Shown: piece after piece, positions 8,024-17,470 of the stretch
Layout: each line of letters starts with the position of its first letter
How positions within the stretch are numbered: the stretch's first letter is position 1
Assembly: GCF_020859565.1 (NCBI RefSeq)
Contig: NZ_JAJHUO010000004.1
Location: forward strand, 91,842-155,841
Direction of reading: 5' to 3'
DNA: 64,000 nucleotides
Origin: Saccharothrix luteola
GTDB taxonomy: Bacteria; Actinomycetota; Actinomycetes; Mycobacteriales; Pseudonocardiaceae
The notes under the pieces: generated by a model
Databases searched by the model: none
What the model was told of the DNA's origin: nothing
The model's input: only the letters and a program-made list of their open reading frames with translations
Program-made: the position numbers and the translations under genes

Positions 8024-9493
8024 TCAGCGGTTGCAGTTGATGGCGGACTCGGGGACCGGCAGGCTGCCGCCGTTGAAGTGGGCGAGCGCCCGCTTGTAGG
8101 AGGCGCAGCGGTTGTTCGACTCGGTGGGGTCGAGCGCGTACGAGTAGCCGATCGCGCGGCCGACCGCGCCCATGTCGTAGGCGTCGGCGGCGGCGTTGAT
8201 GTTGCGGGCGACCGTCCAGTACCAGCCGGCGATCCTGGCGCTCCACTGGAGCGAGGCGGCGTCGGACGGGTTGTTCAGGAAGTCGTGGCCGAGGCTCGCG
8301 CCGGCGGACTGGTAGTTGTACTGCCCGGTCAGCTGGATGAAGCCGCGACCGCGGTAGGGCGCGGTGCTGCCCGCCTCGCCGGCGTTGTAGCGGAAGCCGC
8401 TCTCGTGCTTGAGGGTCGCCAGGAACGCGGCCTTGCGGGTCGGGGTGGTGATGCCCTTCTGGGCCATGACTTCGTTGAGGCCGGGCAGACCGGCGGCGAC
8501 GGTGTCGGTGGCGTACGCGGAGCCGTAGACGGCGGTGATGTCGTTGATCGTCACGTGGCCGGCGGCGGAAGCGGGCGCTGCCGTGGCCAGGCGGAGCTGC
8601 TCGACCCCGTTGGTCTGCTCGACCCACGGGCCGTAGACGCCGCCGTCCTTCACGACCGCGGTGCCGTTGGTCCGCAGCACGCCGATGCGGTCGCCCGAGA
8701 TCTCGATGTCCTTCGCGTCACCGAGCTGGTTCACCCACGCCGAGTAGAGGTTGCCCTCCTTCACCGTGGCCAGCCCGTTGGCCAGCACGACGCCGATGTG
8801 GCTGCCGGACAGCTCCAGGTCGGTGACGCCGTTGGTCTGCTCGACCCAGTCGGACCAGAGGTTGGACTCCTTCACCGCGACCGTGCCGTCGGTGCGCAGC
8901 ACGCCGACCCGGTCGCCCGACAGCTCCAGGTCGGCGACCCCGCCGATCTGCGGGACCCACCCGGCGTCGAGGCCACCCTCCTTGACGTTGACCGAGCCGT
9001 CGTGGCCGACGATGCCGATGCGGTCGGGGGTGATCTCCACTTCCCGCACCCCGTTGGCCTGTTCGGACCAGCCGGCCTGGAGACCGCCCTCCTTCACCGC
9101 GGCCGTGCCGTCGGTGCGGACGATGCCGATGCGGTGGCCGGCGAGGCGGAAGTCCTCGACCCCGTCGGCCTGGTGCGCCCAGCCGGCCCAGAGGTTCCCC
9201 TCCTTCACCCACAGCCTGCCGCCGGTATCCAGCACGCCGACGCGGTCGCCCGCCACCTCGAACTTCTCGATCCCGGTCGACACGTTCTCGAGCCAGGAGG
9301 CGTGCAGCGTGCCTTCCTTGATGTGCACGTCACCGGAGGTGGACAGCACGCCGACGCGGCTGGACCCGACCGGCAGCTCGGCGGCCTGGGCGGCGGTGGC
9401 GAGCCCGGTCGCGGAGAGGCCCGCGGTCAGCAGGCCGACCACGACCGCAGCGGCGGCGACGCGGGTGGCGTTGGTGCTGGTGAGGACCTTCAT
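8024..9493 (-). CDS. Secreted GH19 chitinase/lysozyme-like enzyme with N-terminal seven-repeat module
   Basis: This 489-residue protein begins at the ATG at 9493, preceded by AAGGAG, with a signal peptide to about residue 37 (TAAQAAE). Seven repeats of about 40 residues follow, consensus DRIGVLRTDGTVAVKEGxL then GWxEQ and a NGV turn. The C-terminal domain from about residue 315 is GH19-like: FLATLKHESGFRYNAGE carries the probable acid Glu, and YRGRGFIQLTGQYNY is the family's conserved block. GH19 enzymes cleave beta-1,4 bonds in chitin or peptidoglycan. The gap to the CHAP gene downstream is 40 bases, so the two are probably co-transcribed and ended by the hairpin at 6537. Confidence 0.87.
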   Translation of the reverse strand: MKVLTSTNATRVAAAAVVVGLLTAGLSATGLATAAQAAELPVGSSRVGVLSTSGDVHIKEGTLHASWLENVSTGIEKFEVAGDRVGVLDTGGRLWVKEGNLWAGWAHQADGVEDFRLAGHRIGIVRTDGTAAVKEGGLQAGWSEQANGVREVEITPDRIGIVGHDGSVNVKEGGLDAGWVPQIGGVADLELSGDRVGVLRTDGTVAVKESNLWSDWVEQTNGVTDLELSGSHIGVVLANGLATVKEGNLYSAWVNQLGDAKDIEISGDRIGVLRTNGTAVVKDGGVYGPWVEQTNGVEQLRLATAAPASAAGHVTINDITAVYGSAYATDTVAAGLPGLNEVMAQKGITTPTRKAAFLATLKHESGFRYNAGEAGSTAPYRGRGFIQLTGQYNYQSAGASLGHDFLNNPSDAASLQWSARIAGWYWTVARNINAAADAYDMGAVGRAIGYSYALDPTESNNRCASYKRALAHFNGGSLPVPESAINCNR

Positions 9494-9604
9494 CTCGGCT
9501 CCTTCTCGGTTGGTGCCCCGGTGTTGGCACAACCTTGTCGCCGAGTCCTGCGAGAAAGCTCAAAGCGCGTTTTGAGGTTGTTTTGAGATCGGTCCGGACA
9601 AGCG

Positions 9605-9637
9605 GAAGGGCTGGGAGCACGTGGCTCCCAGCCCTTC
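9605..9637. terminator. Terminator hairpin downstream of the SARP regulator gene
   Basis: Perfect 14-bp arms (GAAGGGCTGGGAGC and its complement) enclose a 5-base loop. It lies between the stop of the SARP gene (9682, minus strand) and the promoter region of the GH19 gene (start 9493), insulating the two. Confidence 0.85.
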
Positions 9638-9681
9638 GTCGTCGCTGGTCAGGACGCCCGCGCGAGCTCCTCCGAGACCGT

Positions 9682-12600
9682 TCAGGACGCCCGCACGGGC
9701 TCCTCCCAGAGCGCTCGACGCGGCACGGCGGGGGTCGACGGGCGCGGTTCGCGCGCCTCGCGGCTGCCGTGCGCGGTGAAGATCGCCAACGCCTCGGTCC
9801 AAGCTCCCTCGGCGGCGGCCGGCTCGCCGAGGGCGGTGTACGCGGTGGAGAGGTCCCGCAGCGTCCTGGCCCGCCACACCGGCAGGGCCAGTGCCCCCCA
9901 CCGGTGCAGCGCCTGGTCCAGGTAGCGGCGGGCCATGTCCGGCCGGCCGGCGGCCAGCTCCAGCTCGCCGAGGGTGCGCAGCACGAGCGCCTGGCCGAAG
10001 CCGTCCTGCATCTCGCCGCACGTGCTCAGGCACTCGAGCAGGTCGCTGCGGACGGCGTCGGCGCGCCCCCGTCGGATGCGGACCTTGGCCAGCGCCTGCA
10101 CGGCGTACGCGGACATCAGCCGGTCGCCCAGGGCGCGCAGCACGCCCACCGCCTCGGCGCAGTGCTCGTCGGCCTCGTCCCAGCGGCCGGCGGCCCGGTG
10201 CACGATGCCCACCGAGCGCAGCGCGATGGCCTCGCTGTGCCGGTCGCCCAGCTCTCGGTAGAGCTCGAGCGTCCGCACGCAGTTCTCCAGCGCCCCGTCC
10301 AGCTCGCCCCGCTCGGTCAGCACGCGCCCCAGGCCGTGCAGGGCCTGCGCGACCAGGCGCCGTTCGCCGTGGGACCGCAGCACGGGCAGCGCCAGGTCCA
10401 GCAGCTCGGCGGCGCGGTCGAGCTCGCCGTGCTCGCGCATCACGGTGCTCAGCGACAGCCGGGCCGTCGCCTCGCCCAGGGCGTCGTCGGCCTCGCGGAA
10501 GGCGTCGAGCGCTTGCTCGTAGTACCGCGCGGCGTCGTCGAAGCGGTCCTGCTCGTAGCACAGCCAGCCCAGGCCGGACAGCAGCCGCGCCTCGCCCGCC
10601 CGGTCGCCCGTGCGCCGGGCCGCCTCCAGCGCCGAGGAGTGCGTCCGCCACCACTGGCCGAACAGGTTGCGCACGGCGAACCGGGACGAGCACAGCGTCG
10701 CCGCCAGGCGGGTGGCCACGTCGGTGAGGTCCAGCTCGGCCACCCGCTCCACGACGCCGACCAGGCCCGCCTGCTCGGCGTCGAACCACCCCTCGGGGTC
10801 GGCGACCACGTCGTCGGCCGCGTCACGGTCGAAGTAGCGGGGGTCGAGCGCGACCGGCGTGCCGCCGAAGTGCGCGTGCGGCATCCGGCTGCCCGCCAGC
10901 TCCACCAGCGACAGCCACGCCTCGGCGGCACGCGCGCAGGCCGACTTCGCCTCCGCCGGCGGTTCTTCGGCCTCGCCGCGTTCGCGGACGAACGCCCGGG
11001 TCAGGTCGTGCAGGCGGTAGCGCAGGGCGGAACCGTCGTCGGTGGCGGCGATGTCGAGCAGTTGCGAGTCGACGAGCCGTTCCGCGACCTCCTCGGCCTC
11101 GTCCGGGCCGCAGTCGAGCAGCGGCGCGAGCAGCCAGCCGCCGAACGTGGACACGTCCAGCAGCCCGAGCCGGCGCAACGCCGTGCGCTCCCGCTCGCCC
11201 AGGCCGTCGTAGCTCAGCGCGAGGCTGCCCCGCACCTCCAGGTCGCCCAGGGTCAGCTCCTGCAGCACGCGCCGCTGCACGCCCAGCCGTTCGGCCAGCC
11301 GGGACAGCTTCCACTGCGGCCGGGCGGCGAGCCGGGCCCCCGCGATGCGCAGCGCCAGCGGCAGGTTGCCGCACAGCCGGATGATCTCGCCGGCGGCGTC
11401 GGGCTCGGCGGTCACCCGGTCGTCGCCGACCACGCGGTCGAGCAGCTCCACGGCTTCCTCGTCGCGCAGCACGCGCAGGTGCAGCTGGGCCGCGCCGCTG
11501 AGCGCGCTCATCCGCTCGCGGCTGCTCACCAGCAGGGCGCACGTCGCGCCGCCGGGCAGCAGCGCGCGGATCTGGCGCTCGTCGCGGGCGTCGTCCAGCA
11601 CGATCAGCACCCGCCGGTCGGCGACCAGGGTGCGGTAGAGCTGGGCGCGTTCCTCCAGGTCCGCGGGGATGGCGGGATCGGCGACGCCGAGGGCGCGCAG
11701 GAAACCCGCCAGCACCTCGGCCGGGTCGGCGGGCACGGCCTGCACCCCGCGCAGGTTCGCGTAGAGCTGGCCGTCGGTGAAGTGGTCGCGCACGACGTGG
11801 GCGACGTGCGCGGCCAACGTGGACTTGCCCGCGCCGGGCTGGCCGGAGATCGCGCACACCCGCACCGAGCCGGTGTCCGCGGTCAGCCGCGCCACCAGGC
11901 GTTCCTGCTCGGCGACCCGGCCGGTGAAGTCGCCGATGTCGAACGGCAGCTGGCTGGGCGTCGGCGCGGCGCGGGGCGCGGGCTCCGCCGTGCGCGCGTC
12001 CGCGTCGCCGCGCAGGATGCGCTCGTGGGTCGCCCGCAGCGCCGGTCCCGGTTCCAGGCCCAGCTCGTCGAGCAGGACCCGCCTGCCGTCCTGGTAGCAC
12101 GCGAGGGCGTCCGCCTGCCGTCCCGCGTGGTGCAGGGCCAGCATGAGCTGGCTGCGCAACCGCTCCCGCAGCGGGTTCTCGGCCACGGCCGCGCTCAGCT
12201 CGGCGACCAGCGACTCGCCGCGCCCGATCGCGAGGTCGGCGTCGAACCGGTCCTCCAGCGCGGCGAGGCGCATCTCTTCCAGGCGCGAGCGCTCGCCCTC
12301 GGCCCAGGCGCCCTGCGCGCCGCCCAGCGGGGTGCCGCGCCACGCGGCGAGGGCGGTCGCGAACCGGAACGCCGCGCGTTCGAGGTCGCCCTCGGCCAGC
12401 GCCTTGCGGCCCTCGGTGACCTCGGCGGTGAACACGTGCAGGTCCACCTCGTCGAGGTCGGCGGCCAGCAGGTACCCGCCGCCGGAGCGCGACAGCACGT
12501 CACCCAGGCTGCGGCGCAGCGACGAGACGTAGGTGTAGATCGCCGATCGCGACTGGTCCGGCGGCTGCTCGCCCCACATCGCGTCGACCAGCTGGTCGAG

Positions 12601-12723
12601 CGACACGACGCGGCCCGCGTGGATCGCCAGCAACGCCAGCAGGGTCTTGGGCTTGGGTCCCCCGACCGCCACCGACCTGCCTTCCACCCACGCCTCGACC
12701 GGCCCCAGAACCTTGAACTCCAC
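9682..12723 (-). CDS. SARP/AfsR-type transcriptional regulator with NB-ARC and TPR domains
   Basis: This protein has 1013 residues. Residues 1-95 form an OmpR-like winged helix (VLGPVEAWVEG, KPKTLLALLAIHAGRVVS, SLRRSLGD), 100-245 the bacterial transcriptional activation domain (CYQDGRRVLLDELGLEPGP), 280-560 an NB-ARC ATPase with Walker A GQPGAGKSTLA and Walker B RVLIVLDDARDE, and the rest tandem TPRs. This is the AfsR/SARP architecture that activates secondary metabolism or other inducible genes. The GTG start at 12723 is chosen because it begins right at the DNA-binding domain; an open frame continues upstream without family similarity. No candidate biosynthetic cluster is adjacent; the nearest genes downstream are the wall-lytic pair. 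Its targets are unknown. Confidence 0.9.
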   Translation of the reverse strand: MEFKVLGPVEAWVEGRSVAVGGPKPKTLLALLAIHAGRVVSLDQLVDAMWGEQPPDQSRSAIYTYVSSLRRSLGDVLSRSGGGYLLAADLDEVDLHVFTAEVTEGRKALAEGDLERAAFRFATALAAWRGTPLGGAQGAWAEGERSRLEEMRLAALEDRFDADLAIGRGESLVAELSAAVAENPLRERLRSQLMLALHHAGRQADALACYQDGRRVLLDELGLEPGPALRATHERILRGDADARTAEPAPRAAPTPSQLPFDIGDFTGRVAEQERLVARLTADTGSVRVCAISGQPGAGKSTLAAHVAHVVRDHFTDGQLYANLRGVQAVPADPAEVLAGFLRALGVADPAIPADLEERAQLYRTLVADRRVLIVLDDARDERQIRALLPGGATCALLVSSRERMSALSGAAQLHLRVLRDEEAVELLDRVVGDDRVTAEPDAAGEIIRLCGNLPLALRIAGARLAARPQWKLSRLAERLGVQRRVLQELTLGDLEVRGSLALSYDGLGERERTALRRLGLLDVSTFGGWLLAPLLDCGPDEAEEVAERLVDSQLLDIAATDDGSALRYRLHDLTRAFVRERGEAEEPPAEAKSACARAAEAWLSLVELAGSRMPHAHFGGTPVALDPRYFDRDAADDVVADPEGWFDAEQAGLVGVVERVAELDLTDVATRLAATLCSSRFAVRNLFGQWWRTHSSALEAARRTGDRAGEARLLSGLGWLCYEQDRFDDAARYYEQALDAFREADDALGEATARLSLSTVMREHGELDRAAELLDLALPVLRSHGERRLVAQALHGLGRVLTERGELDGALENCVRTLELYRELGDRHSEAIALRSVGIVHRAAGRWDEADEHCAEAVGVLRALGDRLMSAYAVQALAKVRIRRGRADAVRSDLLECLSTCGEMQDGFGQALVLRTLGELELAAGRPDMARRYLDQALHRWGALALPVWRARTLRDLSTAYTALGEPAAAEGAWTEALAIFTAHGSREAREPRPSTPAVPRRALWEEPVRAS

Positions 12724-12820
12724 CCATGCCCCCCGTGACGCCGCCAACCGGCCCACAGTAGCCGGCGGAGGCGACGAAGAGCACCCGGAGGAGTGACAGG
12801 TCAGGCGAGCGGCGTGAGCC

Positions 12821-13450
12821 TCAGACCAGCAGCGGCAGCATGGAGTGGCGGCGGCGGACCACCGCGCCGAACCGGGCGTCGATGCGCAGCCACGAGTCCG
12901 TGGCCGTGATGCGCACGTCGTCACCGCCCAGGAAGCCCATGCCCGACAACGCGAACAGGCACCGCATCGGCACCTTCACGTCCAACCCGGAACCGCTCAC
13001 CGTGATCACGGTCTGGTCCAGCAGCGAGGCGGGCGGCGTGCCGCGCGGGCCCGCGTTCTCCCGCGCCACCTCGACGCCCTTCTCCGCCAGCTCCGACACG
13101 ACGCTGCCGGGCAGCCGGTCGACCGGGAGCCAGCCCGCCACCGGCGGCAGCGCCGAGCGCCACATCATGTCGCGCGCCGGACCGGGGTCGACGGTCTCGC
13201 TGCGCACCACGGCCAGGCCGGTGAGCAGGTCGGTGCCGGACACCGTGACGTCGTTCGGCGTGATCCGGCCGGCGACGGTCCGGGTGGCCAGGGTGTCGAA
13301 CGGGGTCGCCACCCACGCGTCGACCAGGTCGGCGGACGGGCGGTTGCGCAGCCGCACCACGGCTTGGCCGTCCAACCGGACGGCACGGGCGACGAACGCG
13401 CCGAGGTCGTCCCGCTCGGCGGGATCGGCGAGGACCAGCTCAGGCACCAT
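12821..13450 (-). CDS. Conserved hypothetical protein next to thioesterase
   Basis: About 209 residues, no signal peptide, membrane segment or catalytic motif that I recognise. The N-terminal part (LGAFVARAVRLDGQAVVRLR) and the mostly beta/alpha composition suggest a compact soluble protein. Its start overlaps the stop of the thioesterase gene, so the two are translationally coupled; the start is ATG at 13450 or GTG at 13447, the latter having better spacing from GGAGG. By position it matches the hypothetical gene that sits beside the thioesterase and gdh genes in Mycobacterium (recalled synteny), which suggests a conserved functional partner. The function is unknown. Confidence 0.75.
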   Translation of the reverse strand: MVPELVLADPAERDDLGAFVARAVRLDGQAVVRLRNRPSADLVDAWVATPFDTLATRTVAGRITPNDVTVSGTDLLTGLAVVRSETVDPGPARDMMWRSALPPVAGWLPVDRLPGSVVSELAEKGVEVARENAGPRGTPPASLLDQTVITVSGSGLDVKVPMRCLFALSGMGFLGGDDVRITATDSWLRIDARFGAVVRRRHSMLPLLV

Positions 13451-13919
13451 TACCTCCGGCACGCCAGCCCGCGAGGAAGTCGCGCTCGGCTTCGAGTAGA
13501 CGGCGCGGGCGTCCGGCCGTCAGGTTGTACGGGACCATCAGGGTCTCGGCCGTCGTGACGACGGCGCTGCCCTCCTGGCGGCCGCCGCGGACCGTGTAGT
13601 CCAACGTGAAGGACGCGGACTTCAATTCCCGCACGGACATCTCCACCACGACCTCGCCGCCGGTGAACACGACCGGCGCGAGGTAGTCCACCACGAGCCG
13701 GGCGACGACCATGCCGTGCGACATCTCCGGCACGCCGTGCCTGGCGGCCTCGGTGAACAGCAGGTCGATGCGCGCCTCTTCCAGCAGGGTCACCGTGTTG
13801 GCGTGGTTGACGTGGCCGAAGGCGTCCATGTCCGACCAGCGCGGGCGCACACCCGTGACGAACACACCCAAGTTGAACGCGCCTCCCGCTCGTCGATGCG
13901 TGGCAGTGACCTTATCCAC
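13440..13919 (-). CDS. Acyl-CoA thioesterase, hotdog fold (4HBT family)
   Basis: This 159-residue protein has the 4-hydroxybenzoyl-CoA thioesterase-like pattern RWSDMDAFGHVNHANTVTLLEEAR, where the Asp of WSDMD is the usual catalytic residue and GHVNHA the acyl-CoA contact. Such enzymes hydrolyse acyl-CoA thioesters in the cytoplasm. The GTG start at 13919 directly precedes DKVTATHRR. It sits three bases downstream of the winged-helix gene's stop and overlaps the next gene, forming a minus-strand run. The substrate cannot be read from the sequence. Confidence 0.88.
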   Translation of the reverse strand: MDKVTATHRRAGGAFNLGVFVTGVRPRWSDMDAFGHVNHANTVTLLEEARIDLLFTEAARHGVPEMSHGMVVARLVVDYLAPVVFTGGEVVVEMSVRELKSASFTLDYTVRGGRQEGSAVVTTAETLMVPYNLTAGRPRRLLEAERDFLAGWRAGGNGA

Positions 13920-13922
13920 GTG

Positions 13923-14876
13923 CTACGCCCAGGTTAAGCGCGCGTCCAGGTCGAGGAATCGGCCCAGGTCGGCGACCTCGTCCGTGACGTCCGGGCGGTC
14001 GGGGTGCCCGCTGAACGGCCGCACGGTGAAGACCGCGCCGTCCCGCCGCCAGACAGCGACGACGCGGCCGTCCACGACGACGTGCGGGGTGAGGAAACCG
14101 CCGCCGGTCTGCACGAGCGGCGCGTGCTCGGGGTCGAGCGCGAGGGAGCGGTCGCGGTAGCCGAGCAGGTAGGGGTCGAAGTGGCCGAGCATGCGGACCG
14201 TGCCGGTCGGGTGCGCGGGGTCGGTCGGGTCGGCTGGGTCGGCTGCCGCCTCGAGCTCTTTGAGCATCCGCTTCGGCAGGCCGCTCCACGCGGCGAAGTC
14301 GTCGGGCGTGGCCGGGCCGTAGGCACGTCGGTAGCGCCGCCACAGCTCGTCCACGCCGCGGGGTTCGCACTCGATGCGCAGGAGGCGGTAGGTATCGTCC
14401 AGGCCCCGGCACAGCGCGCCGGAGTTCGCGGCGAACGCCAGCAGGTGCGCGGGTGCCTGGGACTTCGGGTCGAGGGCGATGCCGACGTCGGCGAGGCGGC
14501 GCACGAGTTCGGCGCGTGCCAGCGGCTCGGTCAGGACTTCGCGGAGCGCGGGTAGCGCGCGCTCGCACAGCTCATCGGTGAGGCCGAGTTGCTCGCGGCG
14601 ACGTCGTCCGGCGGCGATGGAGATCGGGCCGAGGAGGTTCACGACCCACAGGTCGTCCTCGTGGAGCAGGTGGAGGGTGCCGCGCATGGCCCACGTGCGC
14701 ACCAGAGGGCCGTCGAGGGACCTCACGCCCCGAGCGCGCGCTGCGAGCCGTGCGGCCGGGACGTCCTGCGCTTGGAGGGCGAAGATCGAGGTGAGCAGGT
14801 CCGTGGCATCGGAGGCGGGGTGCGAGAGGCGTTGGGCCCGCATCCGTTGCGCGAGGGTCTGCTGGGGAGAGTTCAT
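13923..14876 (-). CDS. Winged helix DNA-binding domain-containing protein (HTH_42 family)
   Basis: This 317-residue protein has the family pattern: LTSIFALQAQDVPAARLAARAR near the N-terminus, VRTWAMRGTLHLLHEDDLWVV, a winged-helix centre (LTEPLARAELVRRLADVGI) and a C-terminal LGHFDPYLLGYRDRSLAL and VVVDGRVVAVWR block. The family resembles the AlkX/YcaQ DNA-repair glycosylase group, but a role here is only inferred. Its ATG overlaps the TGA of the LacI gene by four bases (ATGA), so it is translated from the same message as the starch-locus regulator, although a functional link is not obvious. Confidence 0.85.
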   Translation of the reverse strand: MNSPQQTLAQRMRAQRLSHPASDATDLLTSIFALQAQDVPAARLAARARGVRSLDGPLVRTWAMRGTLHLLHEDDLWVVNLLGPISIAAGRRRREQLGLTDELCERALPALREVLTEPLARAELVRRLADVGIALDPKSQAPAHLLAFAANSGALCRGLDDTYRLLRIECEPRGVDELWRRYRRAYGPATPDDFAAWSGLPKRMLKELEAAADPADPTDPAHPTGTVRMLGHFDPYLLGYRDRSLALDPEHAPLVQTGGGFLTPHVVVDGRVVAVWRRDGAVFTVRPFSGHPDRPDVTDEVADLGRFLDLDARLTWA

Positions 14877-15865
14877 CTCGGGCGCGCGCCGGTCGAGCCG
14901 CGCACCACCAGTTCCGGCTGGAACACGAACTCCGCGTGCGGTGCGGGCGTGCCGCCGATCTCCTCCAGCAACGCGTGCACGGCGGCCTGCCCCATCGCCT
15001 CGACCGGCTGGCGGATCGTGGTCAGCGGCGGGTCGGCGAACACGATCAGCGGCGAGTCGTCGAAGCCGACGACGGACACGTCGCGCGGCACGTTCAGGCC
15101 CCGGTCGCGGGCCGCGCGGATCGCGCCGAACGCCATCAGGTCGCTGCCGCACACGATCGCCGTGCAGCCGCGGTCCAGCAGGGCGTTGGCCGCGGCCTGG
15201 CCGCCCTCGACCGTGAACAGGGAGTGCTCCACGAGGTCGGAGGCCTGCGGGCGGACGAGCGTGAAGCCCTCCACCATGCGCAGCGGGGGCACGAACCGCG
15301 GCGGCCCGACGGCCAGCCCGATCATCTCGTGCCCGAGTTCGACCAGGTGGGTGACCGCCAACCGGACCGCGGCGCGGTTGTCCACCGAGACGAACGGCGC
15401 GGACACCTGGTCGGTGTAACCGTTGATCATCACGAACGGCACGCCGCGGCCGGCCAGCTTGACGTACCGGTCCTTGTCGGCGGTCGTGTCGGCGTGCAGG
15501 CCGGACACGAAGACGATCCCGGTCACGCCCCGGTCGACCAGCATCTCGGTCAGCTGGTCCTCGGTCGAGCCGCCGGGCGTCTGCGTGCACAGCACCGGCG
15601 TGTAGCCGTCACGGGTCAGCACCTGCTCTATGACCTGCGCGAGCGCCGGGAAGATCGGGTTGTTCAACTCGGGGGTGATCAACCCGATCAACCCGGCGCT
15701 GCGCTGGCGGAGCCTGGGCGGGCGCTCGTAGCCGAGCACGTCCATCGCGGCGACCACGGCCTGGCGGGTGGTGGCCGAGACGCCTGGCTTGCCGTTGACC
15801 ACTCGGCTGACCGTCGCCTCGCTCACGCCTGCCTGGGTCGCGATGTCACTGAGCCGCGCTGTCAC
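14873..15865 (-). CDS. LacI-family transcriptional regulator of the maltodextrin/starch locus
   Basis: About 330 residues. The N-terminal HTH reads TARLSDIATQAGVSEATVSRV followed by VNGKPGVS, then a periplasmic-binding-protein-like sensor domain ending with VSVVGFDDSPLIVFADPPLT and TIRQPVEAMG. It lies directly downstream of a GH13 glucosidase (12 bases) and near a divergent alpha-amylase; the family member in Streptomyces (MalR) represses such genes and is released by maltodextrin. I take GTG 15865 as the start because it falls just after the glucosidase stop; a GTG at 15895 would overlap that gene. It most likely binds the direct repeat at 17471-17493. Confidence 0.9.
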   Translation of the reverse strand: MTARLSDIATQAGVSEATVSRVVNGKPGVSATTRQAVVAAMDVLGYERPPRLRQRSAGLIGLITPELNNPIFPALAQVIEQVLTRDGYTPVLCTQTPGGSTEDQLTEMLVDRGVTGIVFVSGLHADTTADKDRYVKLAGRGVPFVMINGYTDQVSAPFVSVDNRAAVRLAVTHLVELGHEMIGLAVGPPRFVPPLRMVEGFTLVRPQASDLVEHSLFTVEGGQAAANALLDRGCTAIVCGSDLMAFGAIRAARDRGLNVPRDVSVVGFDDSPLIVFADPPLTTIRQPVEAMGQAAVHALLEEIGGTPAPHAEFVFQPELVVRGSTGARPR

Positions 15866-15876
15866 ACCGGGTGACT

Positions 15877-17427
15877 CTACGGGCGCGAGAGCCACACGGT
15901 CGTGTCCGGCGGCACGAGGACGTCCGCGTCTTCGGTCGCGTGACCACCCGAGGCGAGCAGCACCTCGCCGTCGGCGGGCAGACGTGCCACGTCAGGACCG
16001 AAGTTCACCACGCACGTGAAGGCGCCGCGGCGGAACGACAGCACGCCTTCGGGCACGTCCAGCCACTCCACCTCGGAGCCCGCACCGAGGTCCGGGTGCT
16101 CCCGCCGCACGCGCAGCGCGCTGCGGTAGAGCTCCAGCACGGAGTTCGGGTCGCCGAGCTGGCTCGCCACGCTGAGGTCGGCCCAGGTGGAGGGCTGCGG
16201 CAGCCACGAGCCGCCGTCGCCGAAGCCGAACGACGGGCCGTCCGCCGTCCACGGGATCGGCACGCGGCAACCGTCACGGCCCCGGTCGGTGTGGCCGGAC
16301 CGCTCCCACACCGGGTCCTGGAGGACGTCCTCGGGCAGGTCGAGCACCTCGGGCAGGCCCAGTTCCTCGCCCTGGTAGACGTACGCGCTGCCGGGCAGGG
16401 CGAGCATGAGCATCGCGGCGGCACGGGCGCGCGCCACGCTGCCGTACCGCGTCACGTGCCGCTGCACGTCGTGGTTGGACAGCACCCACGTGGTCGGCGC
16501 GGCGACCGGCCTCATCGCGGCCAGCGAGTCGTCGATGACCTGCTTGAGGTCGGCGGCGGCCCACTCGGCGGTCAGGTAGTGGAAGTTGAACGCCTGGTGC
16601 AGCTCGTCGGAGCGCAGGTAGCGGGCGGTGCGCTCGGGGCTCGGCGTCCACGCCTCGGCCACGCCGACCCGGTTGCCCGGGTAGGAGTCGAGCACCTTGC
16701 GCCAGTCGCGGTAGATCTCGTGCACGCCGTCCTGGTCGAAGAACGGCAGCGCCTCCGTGCCCAGCAGCTTGAGGTGGCCGGGCGTGCCGACGTCGGGCAG
16801 GCCGTCGGCCTTGACCATGCCGTGCGCGACGTCGATGCGGAAGCCGTCCACGCCGAGGTCGAGCCAGAAGCGCAGCACGTCGAGGAACTCGTCGCGCACC
16901 TCCGGCTGGTCCCAGTTCAGGTCCGGCTGCTCGGGCGCGAAGAGGTGGAGGTACCACTGGCCGTCCGGGACCTGCGTCCAGGCGGGGCCGCCGAAGACGG
17001 ACTCCCAGTCGTTCGGCGGCTGCTCGCCGCGGCCGTCGCGGAAGTGGTAGCGGGCACGTTCCGGGGAGCCCGGCGCGGCGTCGAGGGCCTGTCGGAACCA
17101 CGCGTGCCGGTCGCTGGTGTGGTTGGGGACCAGGTCGACGATCACGCGGATGCCGAGGGCGTGCGCGTCCTCGACGAGGGCCTTGGCGTCGTCGTTCGAG
17201 CCGAACAGCGGGTCGACGGTCCGGTAGTCGGCGACGTCGTAGCCGCCGTCGGCCATCGGGGAGGAGTAGAACGGCGTGATCCAGACGGCGTCCACGCCGA
17301 GGTCGGCCAGGTAGGGCAGCCGGGAGCGGATGCCGGGCAGGTCACCGACACCGTCGCCGTCCGAGTCGGCGAAGCTGCGCACGTAGACCTGGTAGATGAC
17401 GGCATCGCGCCACCAGTCCTGCGTCAT
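15877..17427 (-). CDS. GH13 alpha-glucosidase
   Basis: This 516-residue cytoplasmic GH13 enzyme is paralogous to aglA in this window. Conserved blocks are [43 protein letters not shown] with the catalytic Asp, VGVAEAW with the Glu and LSNHDVQRHVTRYG. The ATG at 17427 has an AAGGA site upstream. It should degrade the maltodextrins that the secreted alpha-amylase makes after import. It is transcribed divergently from the amylase gene, with the LacI regulator gene immediately downstream, so the three form a regulated unit. No dedicated sugar ABC transporter is in the window. Confidence 0.93.
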   Translation of the reverse strand: MTQDWWRDAVIYQVYVRSFADSDGDGVGDLPGIRSRLPYLADLGVDAVWITPFYSSPMADGGYDVADYRTVDPLFGSNDDAKALVEDAHALGIRVIVDLVPNHTSDRHAWFRQALDAAPGSPERARYHFRDGRGEQPPNDWESVFGGPAWTQVPDGQWYLHLFAPEQPDLNWDQPEVRDEFLDVLRFWLDLGVDGFRIDVAHGMVKADGLPDVGTPGHLKLLGTEALPFFDQDGVHEIYRDWRKVLDSYPGNRVGVAEAWTPSPERTARYLRSDELHQAFNFHYLTAEWAAADLKQVIDDSLAAMRPVAAPTTWVLSNHDVQRHVTRYGSVARARAAAMLMLALPGSAYVYQGEELGLPEVLDLPEDVLQDPVWERSGHTDRGRDGCRVPIPWTADGPSFGFGDGGSWLPQPSTWADLSVASQLGDPNSVLELYRSALRVRREHPDLGAGSEVEWLDVPEGVLSFRRGAFTCVVNFGPDVARLPADGEVLLASGGHATEDADVLVPPDTTVWLSRP

Positions 17428-17470
17428 GGGGTGTCCTTCCGGATCGGTTCCGCCGGAGGGCAATGAAATA

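Noticed and set aside
9682..12924. SARP start at the far upstream end of the open frame
   Set aside because: The extra 67 residues show no DNA-binding-domain similarity and the family begins at the GTG at 12723.
13923..15590. One 555-residue protein spanning the winged-helix and LacI genes
   Set aside because: The upstream part is an out-of-frame reading of the LacI gene; the ATG at 14876 overlapping the LacI stop is the natural start.
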